A stretch of DNA of 42,977 bases from Paraburkholderia podalyriae. Lineage in GTDB: Bacteria; Pseudomonadota; Gammaproteobacteria; Burkholderiales; Burkholderiaceae. The translations under genes and the position numbers were made by a program. The notes beneath the pieces are model-generated. The model ran no database searches, had not been told where the DNA came from, and saw nothing but the letters and a program-made list of their open reading frames with translations. The DNA is taken from NCBI RefSeq assembly GCF_014397785.1, contig NZ_VZQQ01000053.1, positions 1 through 42,977 of the forward strand, read 5' to 3'. Within the stretch, counting starts at the first letter, position 1; every line of letters starts with the position of its first letter. Positions 7,240 through 16,528 of the stretch are shown piece after piece.

Positions 7240-8103
7240 TTACGCGTTTGCCGCGTCCGCCTCGCGCTCGGCCGCTTCGATCGTGTTGACGAGCAGCATC
7301 GTGATCGTCATCGGGCCGACGCCGCCCGGCACCGGCGTGATATGGCCGGCCACTTCCTTGACGCCCGCGAAGTCGACGTCGCCGCACAGCTTGCCGGCAT
7401 CGTCGCGATTCATGCCGACGTCGATCACGGTCGCGCCCGGCTTCACCATGTCCGCGGTCAGGAGGTTGCGCAGGCCGGTCGCGGCGACCACGACGTCGGC
7501 GTTGCGCGTGTGCGCGGCCAGATCGCGCGTCTTGCTGTGGCAGATCGTGACGGTCGCGCCCGCTTCGAGCAGCAGCAGCGCCATCGGCTTGCCGACGATG
7601 TTCGAACGGCCGATCACCACGGCGTTCGCGCCCTTCAGATCGATGCCGTAGGCCTCGAACATCTTCATCACCCCATACGGCGTGCACGGACGGAACAGCG
7701 GCTGGCCCGTCAGCAGCGCGCCCGCATTGGCGACGTGGAAACCATCGACATCCTTCTCGGGCGCGATCGCCTCGATCACCTTGTGGCTGTCGATGTGCTT
7801 CGGCAGCGGCAGCTGCACGAGAATGCCGTGGATGGCGGGATCGCGGTTCAGCTCGTCGATGCGCGCGAGCAGTTCGACCTCGGGCAGATCGGCCGGATAA
7901 CGGTCGAACGACGAGCCGAGGCCGTTGTCGTGGCAGGCCTTCACCTTGTTGCGCACATACACTTCGCTGGCCGGATTGTCGCCGACCAGAATCACGGCGA
8001 GGCCCGGCTGATGGCCGCGGGCGGTCAGGGCGGCGGCGCGCGCCGCGACGGCGGCGCGCAGGGTCTTGGAGAGGGCGAGGCCGTCGATCAGTTTGGCAGT
8101 CAT
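7240..8103 (-). CDS. folD: Bifunctional methylene-THF dehydrogenase/methenyl-THF cyclohydrolase
   Basis: FolD oxidises 5,10-methylene-tetrahydrofolate with NADP and then hydrolyses the methenyl form to 10-formyl-THF, supplying one-carbon units for purines and formyl-Met-tRNA. The chosen start MTAKLIDG gives 287 residues, the family norm. Motifs include YVRNKVKACHDNG with the catalytic Lys, VQLPLPKHID, VDGFH, PCTPYGVM and the nucleotide-binding VVIGRSNIVGKP. The end TPVPGGVGPMTI is the PGGVGP signature. The frame continues 54 codons upstream, but that part is low-complexity and unlike any FolD. A TATAAT box at 8287-8292 would give an mRNA leader of about 175 nt. Confidence 0.97.
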   Translation of the reverse strand: MTAKLIDGLALSKTLRAAVAARAAALTARGHQPGLAVILVGDNPASEVYVRNKVKACHDNGLGSSFDRYPADLPEVELLARIDELNRDPAIHGILVQLPLPKHIDSHKVIEAIAPEKDVDGFHVANAGALLTGQPLFRPCTPYGVMKMFEAYGIDLKGANAVVIGRSNIVGKPMALLLLEAGATVTICHSKTRDLAAHTRNADVVVAATGLRNLLTADMVKPGATVIDVGMNRDDAGKLCGDVDFAGVKEVAGHITPVPGGVGPMTITMLLVNTIEAAEREADAANA

Positions 8104-8286
8104 GGTCGGTCGAACGTTGGGTCGAGATTGGATCGGGAATCGGGTCGGGGCAGGCGATTTGGCAGGCGGGTCGAAGCGCTCGCGCGGAGGGGCGCGCGAC
8201 GGCGTGCTTCGGCTGGTTGACGCAGCCCGGTCGCGGTGCGACGGGCGCGCTGCCGGTTCGGTCAAGGCGCCGCTTTAAAGTCCGAC

Positions 8287-8292
8287 ATTATA
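8287..8292 (-). promoter_or_regulatory. -10 box of a probable folD promoter
   Basis: A perfect TATAAT on the minus strand with no recognisable -35 hexamer, about 185 bp before the folD ATG. If used, it makes a long untranslated leader in which I recognise no riboswitch. Confidence 0.4.
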
Positions 8293-8465
8293 CCGGCGCG
8301 GGGGACGCGCTTCCGCAGCGGATTCGGGGTGCGCGGCACGCGTGCGAAACCGTACGGGATGTGACGGATGGGCTCGCGTGACGGCGAGAAAGCGCCACGC
8401 GACCGGGTCGGGTCGGCCGATCGCACGCCGGAACCCAGCGTCGCTCGGGCCGTCGCGGACCGGTC

Positions 8466-8494
8466 AAACAAAACGGCCCTTCGAATCAGGGCCG
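8466..8494 (-). terminator. Intrinsic terminator of the two-component operon
   Basis: CGGCCCT (8474-8480) and AGGGCCG (8488-8494) form a 7-bp stem with a 7-nt loop. On the minus strand it is followed by TTTTGTTTG. It lies 12 bp after the response regulator stop codon. Confidence 0.75.
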
Positions 8495-8506
8495 CCCGTG
8501 TCGCTG

Positions 8507-9151
8507 TTACTGCGCCGTTTGCGGCTTATTCGACAGCGCGAGTCGCAGCAGATCGGCGACCGTGTTGACGTTCAGCTTTTCCATGATGTTCGCGCGATGC
8601 GCTTCGACCGTCTTGATGCTGATGCCGAGGTCGTCGGCGATCTGCTTGTTCAGGCGGCCGGCGATGATCCGCTCGAGCACCTGATGCTCACGCGCGGTCA
8701 GCTTGCCCAGGCGCTCGGCCGCGGCGCGCTGCTGCTGCACGCTGGTGCTTTCGCTGCGCGCCTTGTTGAGCATGCGCTCGACGAGCTTGCGCAGTTCGGC
8801 TTCGTCGAACGGCTTTTCGATGAAGTCCATCGCGCCTTTTTTCATCGTCGACACCGCCATCGGCACATCGCCGTGGCCCGTTACGAAGATGATCGGCAGC
8901 GACGCGTTGTCGGCGATCAGGCGTTCCTGCAACTCGAGCCCGCTCATGCCGGACATTCGAACGTCGAGGATCAGACATGCGATCTGGCCCGGATGCTGAT
9001 GCGGCTGCCATGCGTCGAGAAACTGCTCGGAGCTCGAGAAGCATTGAACGCGGTAGCCGTTCGCCTCCAGCAGCCAGCGCAGCGAATCTCGCACCGCCTC
9101 GTCGTCGTCGACGACAAAGACGGTTTCCTGTGTGGTGACTGGGCTGTTCAT
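8507..9151 (-). CDS. FixJ-type response regulator
   Basis: A 214-residue transcription factor of the FixJ/NarL class. The receiver domain (about 9-125) has the acidic pair Asp15-Asp16, phospho-acceptor Asp63 (LILDVRMSG), Thr91 (VTGHGD) and Lys113 (IEKPF). A LuxR-type helix-turn-helix follows at about 148-208 (LTAREHQVLERIIAGRLNKQIA and the recognition helix ISIKTVEAHRANIMEKL). The ATG overlaps the end of the sensor kinase gene by 4 bp, so the two are translationally coupled and surely a pair. The target genes are unknown. The closest candidate is the divergent aceE operon on the other side of the kinase gene. Confidence 0.95.
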   Translation of the reverse strand: MNSPVTTQETVFVVDDDEAVRDSLRWLLEANGYRVQCFSSSEQFLDAWQPHQHPGQIACLILDVRMSGMSGLELQERLIADNASLPIIFVTGHGDVPMAVSTMKKGAMDFIEKPFDEAELRKLVERMLNKARSESTSVQQQRAAAERLGKLTAREHQVLERIIAGRLNKQIADDLGISIKTVEAHRANIMEKLNVNTVADLLRLALSNKPQTAQ

Positions 9152-11673
9152 AGCTCTCCCGTAACGGTTTGTGGTGTCGGTGCCTCGGACCCGCCGTTGC
9201 TCGGACCGTCAGGCTCTCCAATAGGCAAACTGCAATGGAACGTGGCGCCCGTGATGTGGCCATCGGATTCGACGTTGTTGACCACCCACAGACGGCCGCG
9301 GTGCGATTCGATAATCGAACGGCAAATGTTCAGCCCCATGCCCATGCCATCGGACTTGGTGCTGTAAAACGGTTCGAACAGACGCTCGGCGGTCGCTTCG
9401 TCGACGCCCGGCCCCTGGTCGACGACGCTGATGCAGACGAAGCCGCTCTCCAGCCGCACGACCACCCGGATGACCGGATCGACCGCGTTCGGGCGCGCTT
9501 CGGCCATCGCCTCGACGCCGTTCTTCAGCAGGTTCACCAGCACCTGCTCGATCAGCACCGGGTCGACGTAGATCACCGGCAGGCGTGAGCGAAGATCGGT
9601 GACGATGCGAATGCGGCGCTTTCTCGCCTCGATTTCGGCGAGGCCCACCGCATCCGCGACGATGTCCGCGACGCGCGTGGCCTGGCGCTTCGGCTCGCTG
9701 CGCTTCACGAACTCGCGGATGCGCTTGATGATCATGCCGGCGCGCACCGCCTGCTGCGCGGTCTTTTCGAGCACCGGCAGCAGATTGTCGGGCGTCGTCC
9801 GACCGGATTTAACCAGTGCGACGGTTCCGGAGCAATAGTTATTGATCGCGGCGAGCGGCTGATTCAGTTCGTGCGCGAGCGACGAGGCCATTTCGCCCAT
9901 CGTCATCAGACGGCTCGTGAACTGCAGTTTCTCGTCCTGCTGGCGCGCCAGTTCCTGAGCGCGCTTGCGAGTCGTGATGTCGGTCGCGATCTGCATCTGC
10001 GCGAGATGGCCATCGACCCACTGGATGTACTGGCGTCGCACCTCGAACCACTTCTGGATGCCCGCGATGTAGATTTCCTGCGCGTCGGCGGTGCTTTCGG
10101 TCAGCGCTGCGGCGGGCAGCCCGACGAAGGTGTCGACCATGTCGATCGAATCGGACGACGCCTGCGAGCTGTCGAAGCCGCCGCCCGCGAGTTCGAGGTG
10201 GCCGTCCGGGCGGATGCCGAACAGATGCCGGTAGTAGCGGTTCGCGAACAGCAGCTCGGCTTCGTCGGCGGCGAGCACGGACACTGCGGCATCGAGGCTT
10301 TCGAGCACGGTCGTGAAGCGTTCGTGGGCGGCGGCGAGTTCTTCGCGCGCTCGCTTCGGCTCGGTGATGTCGGTCATCGACGACATCCAGCCGGTCTGGC
10401 GGCCCGAGCTGTCGATCAGCGGCGACACGTAGAGCCGCGCGTGGAACGTCGAGCTGTCCTTGCGCCGCACGCGCAGCTCGAAGCCGGACGAGGGCGCCTT
10501 GCCACGCAGCGTCATGTCGAGCTGGCGCTGCATTTCGGGGTAAGCGTCGCGCGGCCAGTAGGCGAACGGCGCGCTCTTGCCGACGAGATCGCTTTCGTCC
10601 CAGCCGGTCATGCGGCAGAACGCCGGGTTCACGTGCGTGATGCGGCCGTGCATGTCGAGCACGCGCATGCCGATCAGCACCGAGTTTTCCATCGCGCGGC
10701 GGAAGAACGCTTCCGCGTAGAGCGCCTGCTGCGCCTCGAAGCGCTGGCGCGTGTGCTTCCACAGACTCCACAGGCTCCACAGCACGAAGCAGGACAGGCC
10801 GGCGACCAGCCACACCAGCGTGTTGTTCGTGAAGTTGGTGATCTGCGGGAACGCGTACACGCGCACCGAGATGCCCTGGCCCGGCGGGTCGAGCGGCAGA
10901 TCGTAGAACATGTCGCGCGGCAGGCGCGGGCGGGTCGACGTGGTGGTCAACTCGCGGTTGTTCACGTCGATGATCGAGATCTTGTACTTCGCCGACAGCT
11001 CGGGCGGGATGTCGCGCTTCAGAATGCCTTCCACCGAGAACACCGCGGCGACAGTGCCGAGGAAATCGCGGTCGCGGAAGATCGGCGTCTGCAGCGTGAT
11101 GAAGCCGTTGCCGAGGTCGTCGTAGATGAGCGGCGAGTACACCTGCCGGCGCGTGTTGCGCGCTTCGGCGAAACCGGCTTTGACCGCTTCGTCCATCTGC
11201 GCGTCGTTCGGACGCGCGAGCCGCTGGCCGAGCACCGGCGGCGCGGCGTTGGGCCAGCGCGGCTGCTGCAGGCCGGTATACCAGTTCATGTAGAGGATCT
11301 CGGGATGCCCCTGCATGATGTCGGTGGTGGTCACCTGAAAAGAATGCTCGTCGGCATGGCCGGCGGCGAGGTCGCGCGCGAGCGCCTGGATCTGCTCCTG
11401 CGCGCCTGTCATCGACAGGCGGATCTGCTGCTGCGCCCACGCGACGTTGCGGTACAGCGTGTCTTCCTGCTGTTGCTGCTCGCGCCGGTTCAGACTCCAA
11501 AGAATCAGGCTCATGACGACCAGGAATACCAGGATCGACAGGAGCGGCGTCAGCAAATAGGAATTGGACCACCAGGGTCCGTGGTGCCAGCGCGGGGACG
11601 GCGACGAATCCGCCGGCGAACCCGCGGTGCGCGCCGAGCGAGAGAAAAGCCGTTCGGTCAACATGCGTGGCAT
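9148..11673 (-). CDS. PAS-containing membrane sensor histidine kinase, FixL/DctB-like
   Basis: A sensor kinase of 841 residues. Transmembrane helices at about 40-61 and 285-305 enclose a periplasmic sensing region of some 220 residues. Two PAS domains follow (about 325-445 and 455-570), the first with NPAFCRMTGWDESDLVG, then the dimerisation and phosphoacceptor site His600 (SSLAHELNQPLAAIN). The ATPase domain has a VNLLKNGVEAM N-box and DQGPGV and GMGMGLNICRSI G-boxes. The PAS domains lack an obvious haem-binding FixL signature, so oxygen sensing cannot be claimed. Two starts are possible, ATG at 11673 or at 11664 (MLTERLF). A TACAAT box overlaps the first, which hints at leaderless use of the second. 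It overlaps the regulator gene by 4 bp. Confidence 0.93.
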   Translation of the reverse strand: MPRMLTERLFSRSARTAGSPADSSPSPRWHHGPWWSNSYLLTPLLSILVFLVVMSLILWSLNRREQQQQEDTLYRNVAWAQQQIRLSMTGAQEQIQALARDLAAGHADEHSFQVTTTDIMQGHPEILYMNWYTGLQQPRWPNAAPPVLGQRLARPNDAQMDEAVKAGFAEARNTRRQVYSPLIYDDLGNGFITLQTPIFRDRDFLGTVAAVFSVEGILKRDIPPELSAKYKISIIDVNNRELTTTSTRPRLPRDMFYDLPLDPPGQGISVRVYAFPQITNFTNNTLVWLVAGLSCFVLWSLWSLWKHTRQRFEAQQALYAEAFFRRAMENSVLIGMRVLDMHGRITHVNPAFCRMTGWDESDLVGKSAPFAYWPRDAYPEMQRQLDMTLRGKAPSSGFELRVRRKDSSTFHARLYVSPLIDSSGRQTGWMSSMTDITEPKRAREELAAAHERFTTVLESLDAAVSVLAADEAELLFANRYYRHLFGIRPDGHLELAGGGFDSSQASSDSIDMVDTFVGLPAAALTESTADAQEIYIAGIQKWFEVRRQYIQWVDGHLAQMQIATDITTRKRAQELARQQDEKLQFTSRLMTMGEMASSLAHELNQPLAAINNYCSGTVALVKSGRTTPDNLLPVLEKTAQQAVRAGMIIKRIREFVKRSEPKRQATRVADIVADAVGLAEIEARKRRIRIVTDLRSRLPVIYVDPVLIEQVLVNLLKNGVEAMAEARPNAVDPVIRVVVRLESGFVCISVVDQGPGVDEATAERLFEPFYSTKSDGMGMGLNICRSIIESHRGRLWVVNNVESDGHITGATFHCSLPIGEPDGPSNGGSEAPTPQTVTGEL

Positions 11674-11833
11674 TGTAGCTCAGCACGTCCCCGACAAATG
11701 ACGCAAAAAAGCGCGGAAAGTGCAGTTATTCGGCGCAAACTAGCCGGCGGATCAGTCGAACGGCAGTCAAACCAGGTTGCGTTGCAACAATTTTCCGCAT
11801 TATGAGAATTGATCTCGTAATTTGAAAATTTGG

Positions 11834-11863
11834 TTGCGCTGACGTCGGGACCCTTATTACAAT
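11834..11863 (+). promoter_or_regulatory. Probable aceE promoter with upstream dyads
   Basis: TTGCGC (11834-11839) and TACAAT (11858-11863) are separated by 18 bp, about 75 bp before the aceE ATG. Upstream dyads GTTGC-gtt-GCAAC (11776-11788) and GAGA-N5-TCTC (11804-11816) could bind a regulator. No enteric-type PdhR box is evident. Confidence 0.5.
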
Positions 11864-11939
11864 CGGCCGGAGCTGCCGCGGCCGTTCCTGCGTCCGCGTC
11901 GTCTGTTCAAAGTGCGTTCCCCATACCCAGGAGACGAGC

Positions 11940-14636
11940 ATGTCCGCTGTACCCGACGAAGTCATGAAATATGTCGCCGCCGAAAAAGACGACGATCCCC
12001 AGGAAACCGGCGAATGGCTGGAAGCGCTGGATGGCGTGATTTCTGCTGTAGGCCCCGACCGTGCCCACTACCTGATCGAAAAACAGATCGAGTTCGCACG
12101 CGTGCACGGCGAACATCTGCCGTTCTCGGCCAACACCCCGTACATCAACACGATTCCGGTCGCGCGCCAGGCCAAGAACCCCGGCGACCAGGACATCGAA
12201 CACCGCATCCGCTCGTACACCCGCTGGAACGCGATGGCGATGGTGCTGCGCGCCGGCAAGGAAACCAACGTCGGCGGCCACATCGCGTCGTTCGCGTCGG
12301 CTGCCACGCTGTACGACGTCGGCTACAACCACTTCTGGCACGCGCCGTCGGCCGAGCACGGCGGTGACCTCGTGTTCGTGCAGGGCCACTCGTCGCCGGG
12401 CGTCTACTCGCGCGCGTTCCTGCTCGGCCGCCTGACCGACAAGCAGCTCGACAACTTCCGTCAGGAAGTCGGCGGCGAGGGCATCTCGTCGTATCCGCAT
12501 CCGTGGCTGATGCCGGACTTCTGGCAATTCCCGACCGTCTCGATGGGCTTGGGCCCGATCATGGCGATCTACCAGGCGCGCTTCATGAAGTACCTGCAGG
12601 CGCGCGGCATCGCGAAGACCGACGGTCGCAAGGTCTGGGCTTTCCTCGGCGACGGCGAAACGGATGAGCCGGAATCGCTCGGCGCGATCGGCATGGCCGG
12701 CCGCGAGCGTCTGGACAACCTCGTGTTCGTGATCAACTGCAACCTGCAGCGTCTGGACGGTCCGGTGCGCGGTAACGGCAAGATCATCCAGGAACTCGAA
12801 AGCGAATTCCGCGGCGCGGGATGGAACGTCATCAAGGTCATCTGGGGCAGCCGCTGGGACGCGCTGTTCGCGCGCGACCGGTCGGGCGTGCTGATGCGTC
12901 GCATGATGGAAGTGGTCGACGGCGAGTACCAGACGTACAAGTCGGAGTCGGGCGCGTTCGTGCGCGAGCACTTCTTCAACACGCCGGAGCTGAAGGCGCT
13001 GGTCGCCGACTGGTCCGACGACGACATCTGGAATCTGAACCGCGGCGGCCATGATCCGCACAAGATCTACGCGGCGTTCACGGAAGCGTCGAATTCGAAG
13101 GGCCAGCCGACCGTCATCCTCGCGAAGACGATCAAGGGCTACGGCATGGGCGAAGCCGGCCAGGCGATGAACATCACCCACCAGCAGAAGAAGATGCAGG
13201 TGGAGCAGCTGAAGGAATTCCGCGACCAGTTCCGTCTGCCGATCACGGACGAGCAGATCGTCGACGTGCCGTACCTGATGTTCGAGGAAGGCTCGAAGGA
13301 ACTCGAATACATGCGCCAGAAGCGCATGGACCTGGGTGGCTATCTGCCGGCGCGTCGTCAGAAGGCCGAGTCGCTGCCGGTGCCGGAACTGTCGGCATTC
13401 GAGCCGCTGCTCAAAGGCACGGGCGCAGGCCGCGAGATCTCCACGACGATGGCGTTCGTGCGGATCCTGAACATCCTGCTGAAGGACAAGACGCTCGGCA
13501 AGCGCGTCGTGCCGATCGTGCCGGATGAATCGCGTACGTTCGGGATGGAAGGTCTGTTCCGTCAGATCGGCATCTGGAATCAGGACGGCCAGAAGTACGT
13601 GCCGGAAGATTCCGACCAGCTGATGTTCTACCGTGAGTCGGAGACCGGTCAGATCCTGCAGGAAGGCATCAACGAAGCCGGCGGCATGGCCGACTGGATC
13701 GCAGCCGCGACGTCTTACTCGACGCACGGCGAGATCATGATTCCGTTCTACATCTTCTACTCGATGTTCGGCTTCCAGCGCATCGGCGACCTCGCGTGGG
13801 CAGCCGGCGACATGCGCTCGCGCGGCTTCCTGCTGGGCGGCACCGCGGGCCGCACGACGCTGAACGGCGAAGGTTTGCAACACGAAGACGGCCACTCGCT
13901 GATGTGGGCCGCTTCGGTGCCGAACTGCATCAGCTACGACCCGACGTTCGGCTACGAACTCGCGGTCATCATGCAGGACGGTCTGCGTCGCATGGTCGCC
14001 GACCAGGAAGACGTGTATTACTACGTCACGGTGATGAACGAGAACTACGAGCACCCGGCGATCCCGCAGGGCGAGACCGTGGCCGCCGACATCATCAAGG
14101 GCATGTACTCGTTCAGCAAGACCGCTGCTGACAAAAAGGCGCCGCACGTGCAGCTGATGGGCGCGGGCACGATCTTCAACGAAGTGATCGCCGCGGCCGA
14201 CCTGCTGAAGAGCGACTGGGGCGTGAACGCCGACCTGTGGAGCGTGCCGAGCTTCACCGAGCTCGCGCGCGAAGGTCACGAAGTGCAGCGCTGGAACCTG
14301 CTGCATCCGACCGAACAGAAGAAGCAGTCGCACGTCGAGAAGCTGCTGAAGGATGCACCGGGTCCGGTCATCGCGTCGACCGACTACGTGCGTGCGCTGA
14401 CCGAGCAGATCCGCGCGTTCGTGCCGCAGAAGTTCGTCGTGCTGGGCACCGACGGCTACGGCCGTTCGGACACGCGCGAGAAGCTGCGTCACTTCTTCGA
14501 AGTCGATCGCTACTGGGTCACGGTCGCCGCGCTCAACGCGCTGGCGGACGAAGGCACGATCGAACGCAAGGTGGTCGCCGAAGCGCTCAAGAAGTACAAC
14601 CTTGATCCCGCCAAACCCAACCCGATGACCGTCTAA
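11940..14636 (+). CDS. aceE: Pyruvate dehydrogenase E1 component, homodimeric type
   Basis: AceE decarboxylates pyruvate with thiamine diphosphate and passes the acetyl group to the lipoyl arms of E2, linking glycolysis to the TCA cycle. The 898-residue length fits the single-chain alpha2 E1 (E. coli 887). The thiamine-diphosphate motif is visible as GDGETDEPES followed by NCNLQRLDGPVRGNGK. The pyrimidine-domain segment EGLQHEDGHS and the end region VLGTDGYGRSDTREKLR are also typical. CAGGAGAC precedes the ATG by 5 bp. It is the first gene of aceE-aceF-lpdA and diverges from the sensor kinase gene across 266 bp. Confidence 0.98.
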   Translation: MSAVPDEVMKYVAAEKDDDPQETGEWLEALDGVISAVGPDRAHYLIEKQIEFARVHGEHLPFSANTPYINTIPVARQAKNPGDQDIEHRIRSYTRWNAMAMVLRAGKETNVGGHIASFASAATLYDVGYNHFWHAPSAEHGGDLVFVQGHSSPGVYSRAFLLGRLTDKQLDNFRQEVGGEGISSYPHPWLMPDFWQFPTVSMGLGPIMAIYQARFMKYLQARGIAKTDGRKVWAFLGDGETDEPESLGAIGMAGRERLDNLVFVINCNLQRLDGPVRGNGKIIQELESEFRGAGWNVIKVIWGSRWDALFARDRSGVLMRRMMEVVDGEYQTYKSESGAFVREHFFNTPELKALVADWSDDDIWNLNRGGHDPHKIYAAFTEASNSKGQPTVILAKTIKGYGMGEAGQAMNITHQQKKMQVEQLKEFRDQFRLPITDEQIVDVPYLMFEEGSKELEYMRQKRMDLGGYLPARRQKAESLPVPELSAFEPLLKGTGAGREISTTMAFVRILNILLKDKTLGKRVVPIVPDESRTFGMEGLFRQIGIWNQDGQKYVPEDSDQLMFYRESETGQILQEGINEAGGMADWIAAATSYSTHGEIMIPFYIFYSMFGFQRIGDLAWAAGDMRSRGFLLGGTAGRTTLNGEGLQHEDGHSLMWAASVPNCISYDPTFGYELAVIMQDGLRRMVADQEDVYYYVTVMNENYEHPAIPQGETVAADIIKGMYSFSKTAADKKAPHVQLMGAGTIFNEVIAAADLLKSDWGVNADLWSVPSFTELAREGHEVQRWNLLHPTEQKKQSHVEKLLKDAPGPVIASTDYVRALTEQIRAFVPQKFVVLGTDGYGRSDTREKLRHFFEVDRYWVTVAALNALADEGTIERKVVAEALKKYNLDPAKPNPMTV

Positions 14637-14717
14637 GGCATCACCCGTGTGCCACGGCACGCGCCTGCTCCTCGTCGCGAGGGGCGGGCGGCGTGCGCGG
14701 CCCAGGAGACACTAACA

Positions 14718-16376
14718 ATGAGTCAAGCGATCGAAGTCAAGGTGCCGGACATCGGCGATTACAAGGACGTCCCTGTGATCGAGGTGCTGGTGAAGGCGGG
14801 TGACACCGTCGAAAAAGAGCAATCGCTCGTTACGCTGGAATCCGACAAAGCGACGATGGACGTGCCGAGCTCGGCCGCCGGCGTTGTCAAGGAAGTGAAG
14901 GTCAAGGTCGGCGATGCGGTGTCCGAAGGCACGCTGATCATCGTGCTGGAAGGCGCTAACGACGCTGCCGCGGCGCCCGCGCCCGCGGCGGCACCGAAGG
15001 CGGCACCGGCGCCGGCTCCCGCTGCGGCGCCGGCCCCCGCGCCCGCGCCCGCGGCGGCGGGCGGCGGTGTGCAGGAAATCAAGGTGCCGGATATCGGCGA
15101 CTATAAAGACGTTCCGGTGATCGAGATCGCGGTGAAGGTCGGTGATCGCGTCGAGAAGGAACAGTCGCTCGTCACGCTGGAATCCGACAAGGCGACGATG
15201 GACGTGCCGAGTTCGGCCGCCGGCGTCGTCAAGGAAGTGAAGGTCAAGGTCGGCGATACGGTGTCGGAAGGCTCGGTCATCGTCGTGCTCGAAGCGGAAG
15301 GCGGCGCTGCCGCAGCGCCCGCGCCGGCACCGGCCGCGAAGGCGCCGGCCGGGAAGCCGTCCGACGCGCCGGCCACGCCGACTCCCGCACCGGCCGCGCC
15401 GTCGGCGCTCGCGCAGGCGCCGCTGATCCCGGCGGGTGAAGGCGGCTCGCGTCATCCGAGCCATGCGTCGCCGTCGGTGCGCAAGTTCGCGCGCGAACTC
15501 GGCGTCGACGTCTCGCAGGTGCGCGGCACGGGTCCGAAGGGCCGCATTACGCAGGCCGACGTGACCGTGTTCGTGAAGGGCGTGATGACGGGCCAGCGTG
15601 CGGCGCCGGCTGGTGCAGCCGCGCCGGCCGCCGGCGGTGGCGAGCTCAATCTGCTGCCGTGGCCGAAGATCGACTTCACGAAGTTCGGTCCGATCGATCC
15701 GAAGCCGCTGTCGCGCATCAAGAAGATCTCGGGTGCGAATCTGCATCGCAACTGGGTCATGATTCCGCACGTCACGAACAACGACGAAGCGGACATCACC
15801 GAACTCGAAGCGCTGCGCGTGAAGCTGAACAAGGAAAACGAAAAGGCGGGCGTCAAGTTCACGATGCTCGCGTTCGTCATCAAGGCCTGTGTGGCGGCAC
15901 TGAAGAAATTCCCGACGTTCAACGCGAGCCTCGACGGCGACAACCTGGTGTTCAAGCAGTACTACCACGTCGGTTTTGCAGCGGATACGCCGAACGGCCT
16001 CGTCGTTCCGGTGATTCGCGATGCGGACAAGAAGGGCCTCGTCGACATCGCGAAGGAAATGGCCGATCTGTCGAAGGCCGCGCGTGAAGGCAAGCTGAAG
16101 CCGGACCAGATGCAGGGCGGTTGCTTCTCGATCTCGTCGTTGGGCGGTATCGGCGGCACGCATTTCACGCCGATCATCAACGCGCCTGAAGTCGCGATTC
16201 TCGGTCTGTCGCGCAGCGCGATGAAGCCGGTGTGGGACGGCAAGCAGTTCGTGCCGCGCCTGACCATGCCGCTGTCGCTGTCGTACGACCATCGCGTGAT
16301 CGACGGAGCGGAAGCCGCGCGCTTCAACGCATACCTCGGTTCGATTCTTGCCGATTTCCGGCGTGTGATTCTTTGA
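14718..16376 (+). CDS. aceF: Pyruvate dehydrogenase E2, dihydrolipoamide acetyltransferase, two lipoyl domains
   Basis: E2 is the structural core of the complex and transfers acetyl groups from lipoamide to CoA. Domain order over 552 residues: lipoyl domain 1 with Lys44 (ESDKATMDVPS), an Ala/Pro hinge (about 83-117), lipoyl domain 2 with Lys158 in the same motif, a second Ala/Pro hinge, the E1/E3-binding domain (SPSVRKFARELGVDVSQVRG), and the acyltransferase domain ending with SYDHRVIDGAEAARF, which carries the catalytic His and Asp. The two lipoyl domains are nearly identical, which suggests internal duplication. The start at 14718 is set by CAGGAGAC 8 bp upstream. Upstream codons in frame are unrelated. 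It follows aceE after 81 bp. Confidence 0.98.
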   Translation: MSQAIEVKVPDIGDYKDVPVIEVLVKAGDTVEKEQSLVTLESDKATMDVPSSAAGVVKEVKVKVGDAVSEGTLIIVLEGANDAAAAPAPAAAPKAAPAPAPAAAPAPAPAPAAAGGGVQEIKVPDIGDYKDVPVIEIAVKVGDRVEKEQSLVTLESDKATMDVPSSAAGVVKEVKVKVGDTVSEGSVIVVLEAEGGAAAAPAPAPAAKAPAGKPSDAPATPTPAPAAPSALAQAPLIPAGEGGSRHPSHASPSVRKFARELGVDVSQVRGTGPKGRITQADVTVFVKGVMTGQRAAPAGAAAPAAGGGELNLLPWPKIDFTKFGPIDPKPLSRIKKISGANLHRNWVMIPHVTNNDEADITELEALRVKLNKENEKAGVKFTMLAFVIKACVAALKKFPTFNASLDGDNLVFKQYYHVGFAADTPNGLVVPVIRDADKKGLVDIAKEMADLSKAAREGKLKPDQMQGGCFSISSLGGIGGTHFTPIINAPEVAILGLSRSAMKPVWDGKQFVPRLTMPLSLSYDHRVIDGAEAARFNAYLGSILADFRRVIL

Positions 16377-16395
16377 TCGGCTGGTGAGATCCGCC

Positions 16396-16435
16396 GGCGC
16401 GGGCGCGGATAGTTTCGACTGATCCGCGTCGCGCC
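16396..16435 (+). other. Stem-loop in the aceF-lpdA gap
   Basis: Arms 16396-16410 and 16422-16435 pair with a small bulge around the loop AGTTTCGACTG. No T-tract follows. It is likely to affect mRNA stability or processing between aceF and lpdA, whose gap is 152 bp. Confidence 0.45.
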
Positions 16436-16528
16436 GTTCGCGCGTTCGTCGTGCGCCGTGCACGTCGAACGCGCCGCTCGTCACCGCTCAACCGCAATCA
16501 TCTTGCATCCGCAGGAGAAGGGGACACT

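Larger units (their letters stand above)
8104..8506. other. 403-bp gap between folD and the response regulator gene
   Basis: No supported gene. It contains the probable folD promoter (8287-8292) and leader, and the terminator of the response regulator gene (8466-8494). The rest is GC-rich without a clear signal. Confidence 0.5.

Noticed and set aside
6791..7687. N-terminal extension of prlC by about 300 residues
   Set aside because: It overlaps folD antisense and is Arg-rich. M3 oligopeptidases begin near MSTTATHQD and have a proper ribosome-binding site there.
8104..8287. Riboswitch in the long folD leader
   Set aside because: The leader could be about 175 nt, but I see none of the conserved cores of the THF, TPP or purine classes.
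10000..10700. Haem-based oxygen sensing by the FixL-like kinase
   Set aside because: The PAS domains lack a clear FixL haem-ligand His region, and the protein has a large periplasmic domain instead. Oxygen sensing cannot be supported.
11907..14660. 917-codon frame antisense to aceE
   Set aside because: Its codon pattern is the shadow of aceE, and the composition (His, Arg, Val, Asp runs) has no domain. AceE is unambiguous on the other strand.
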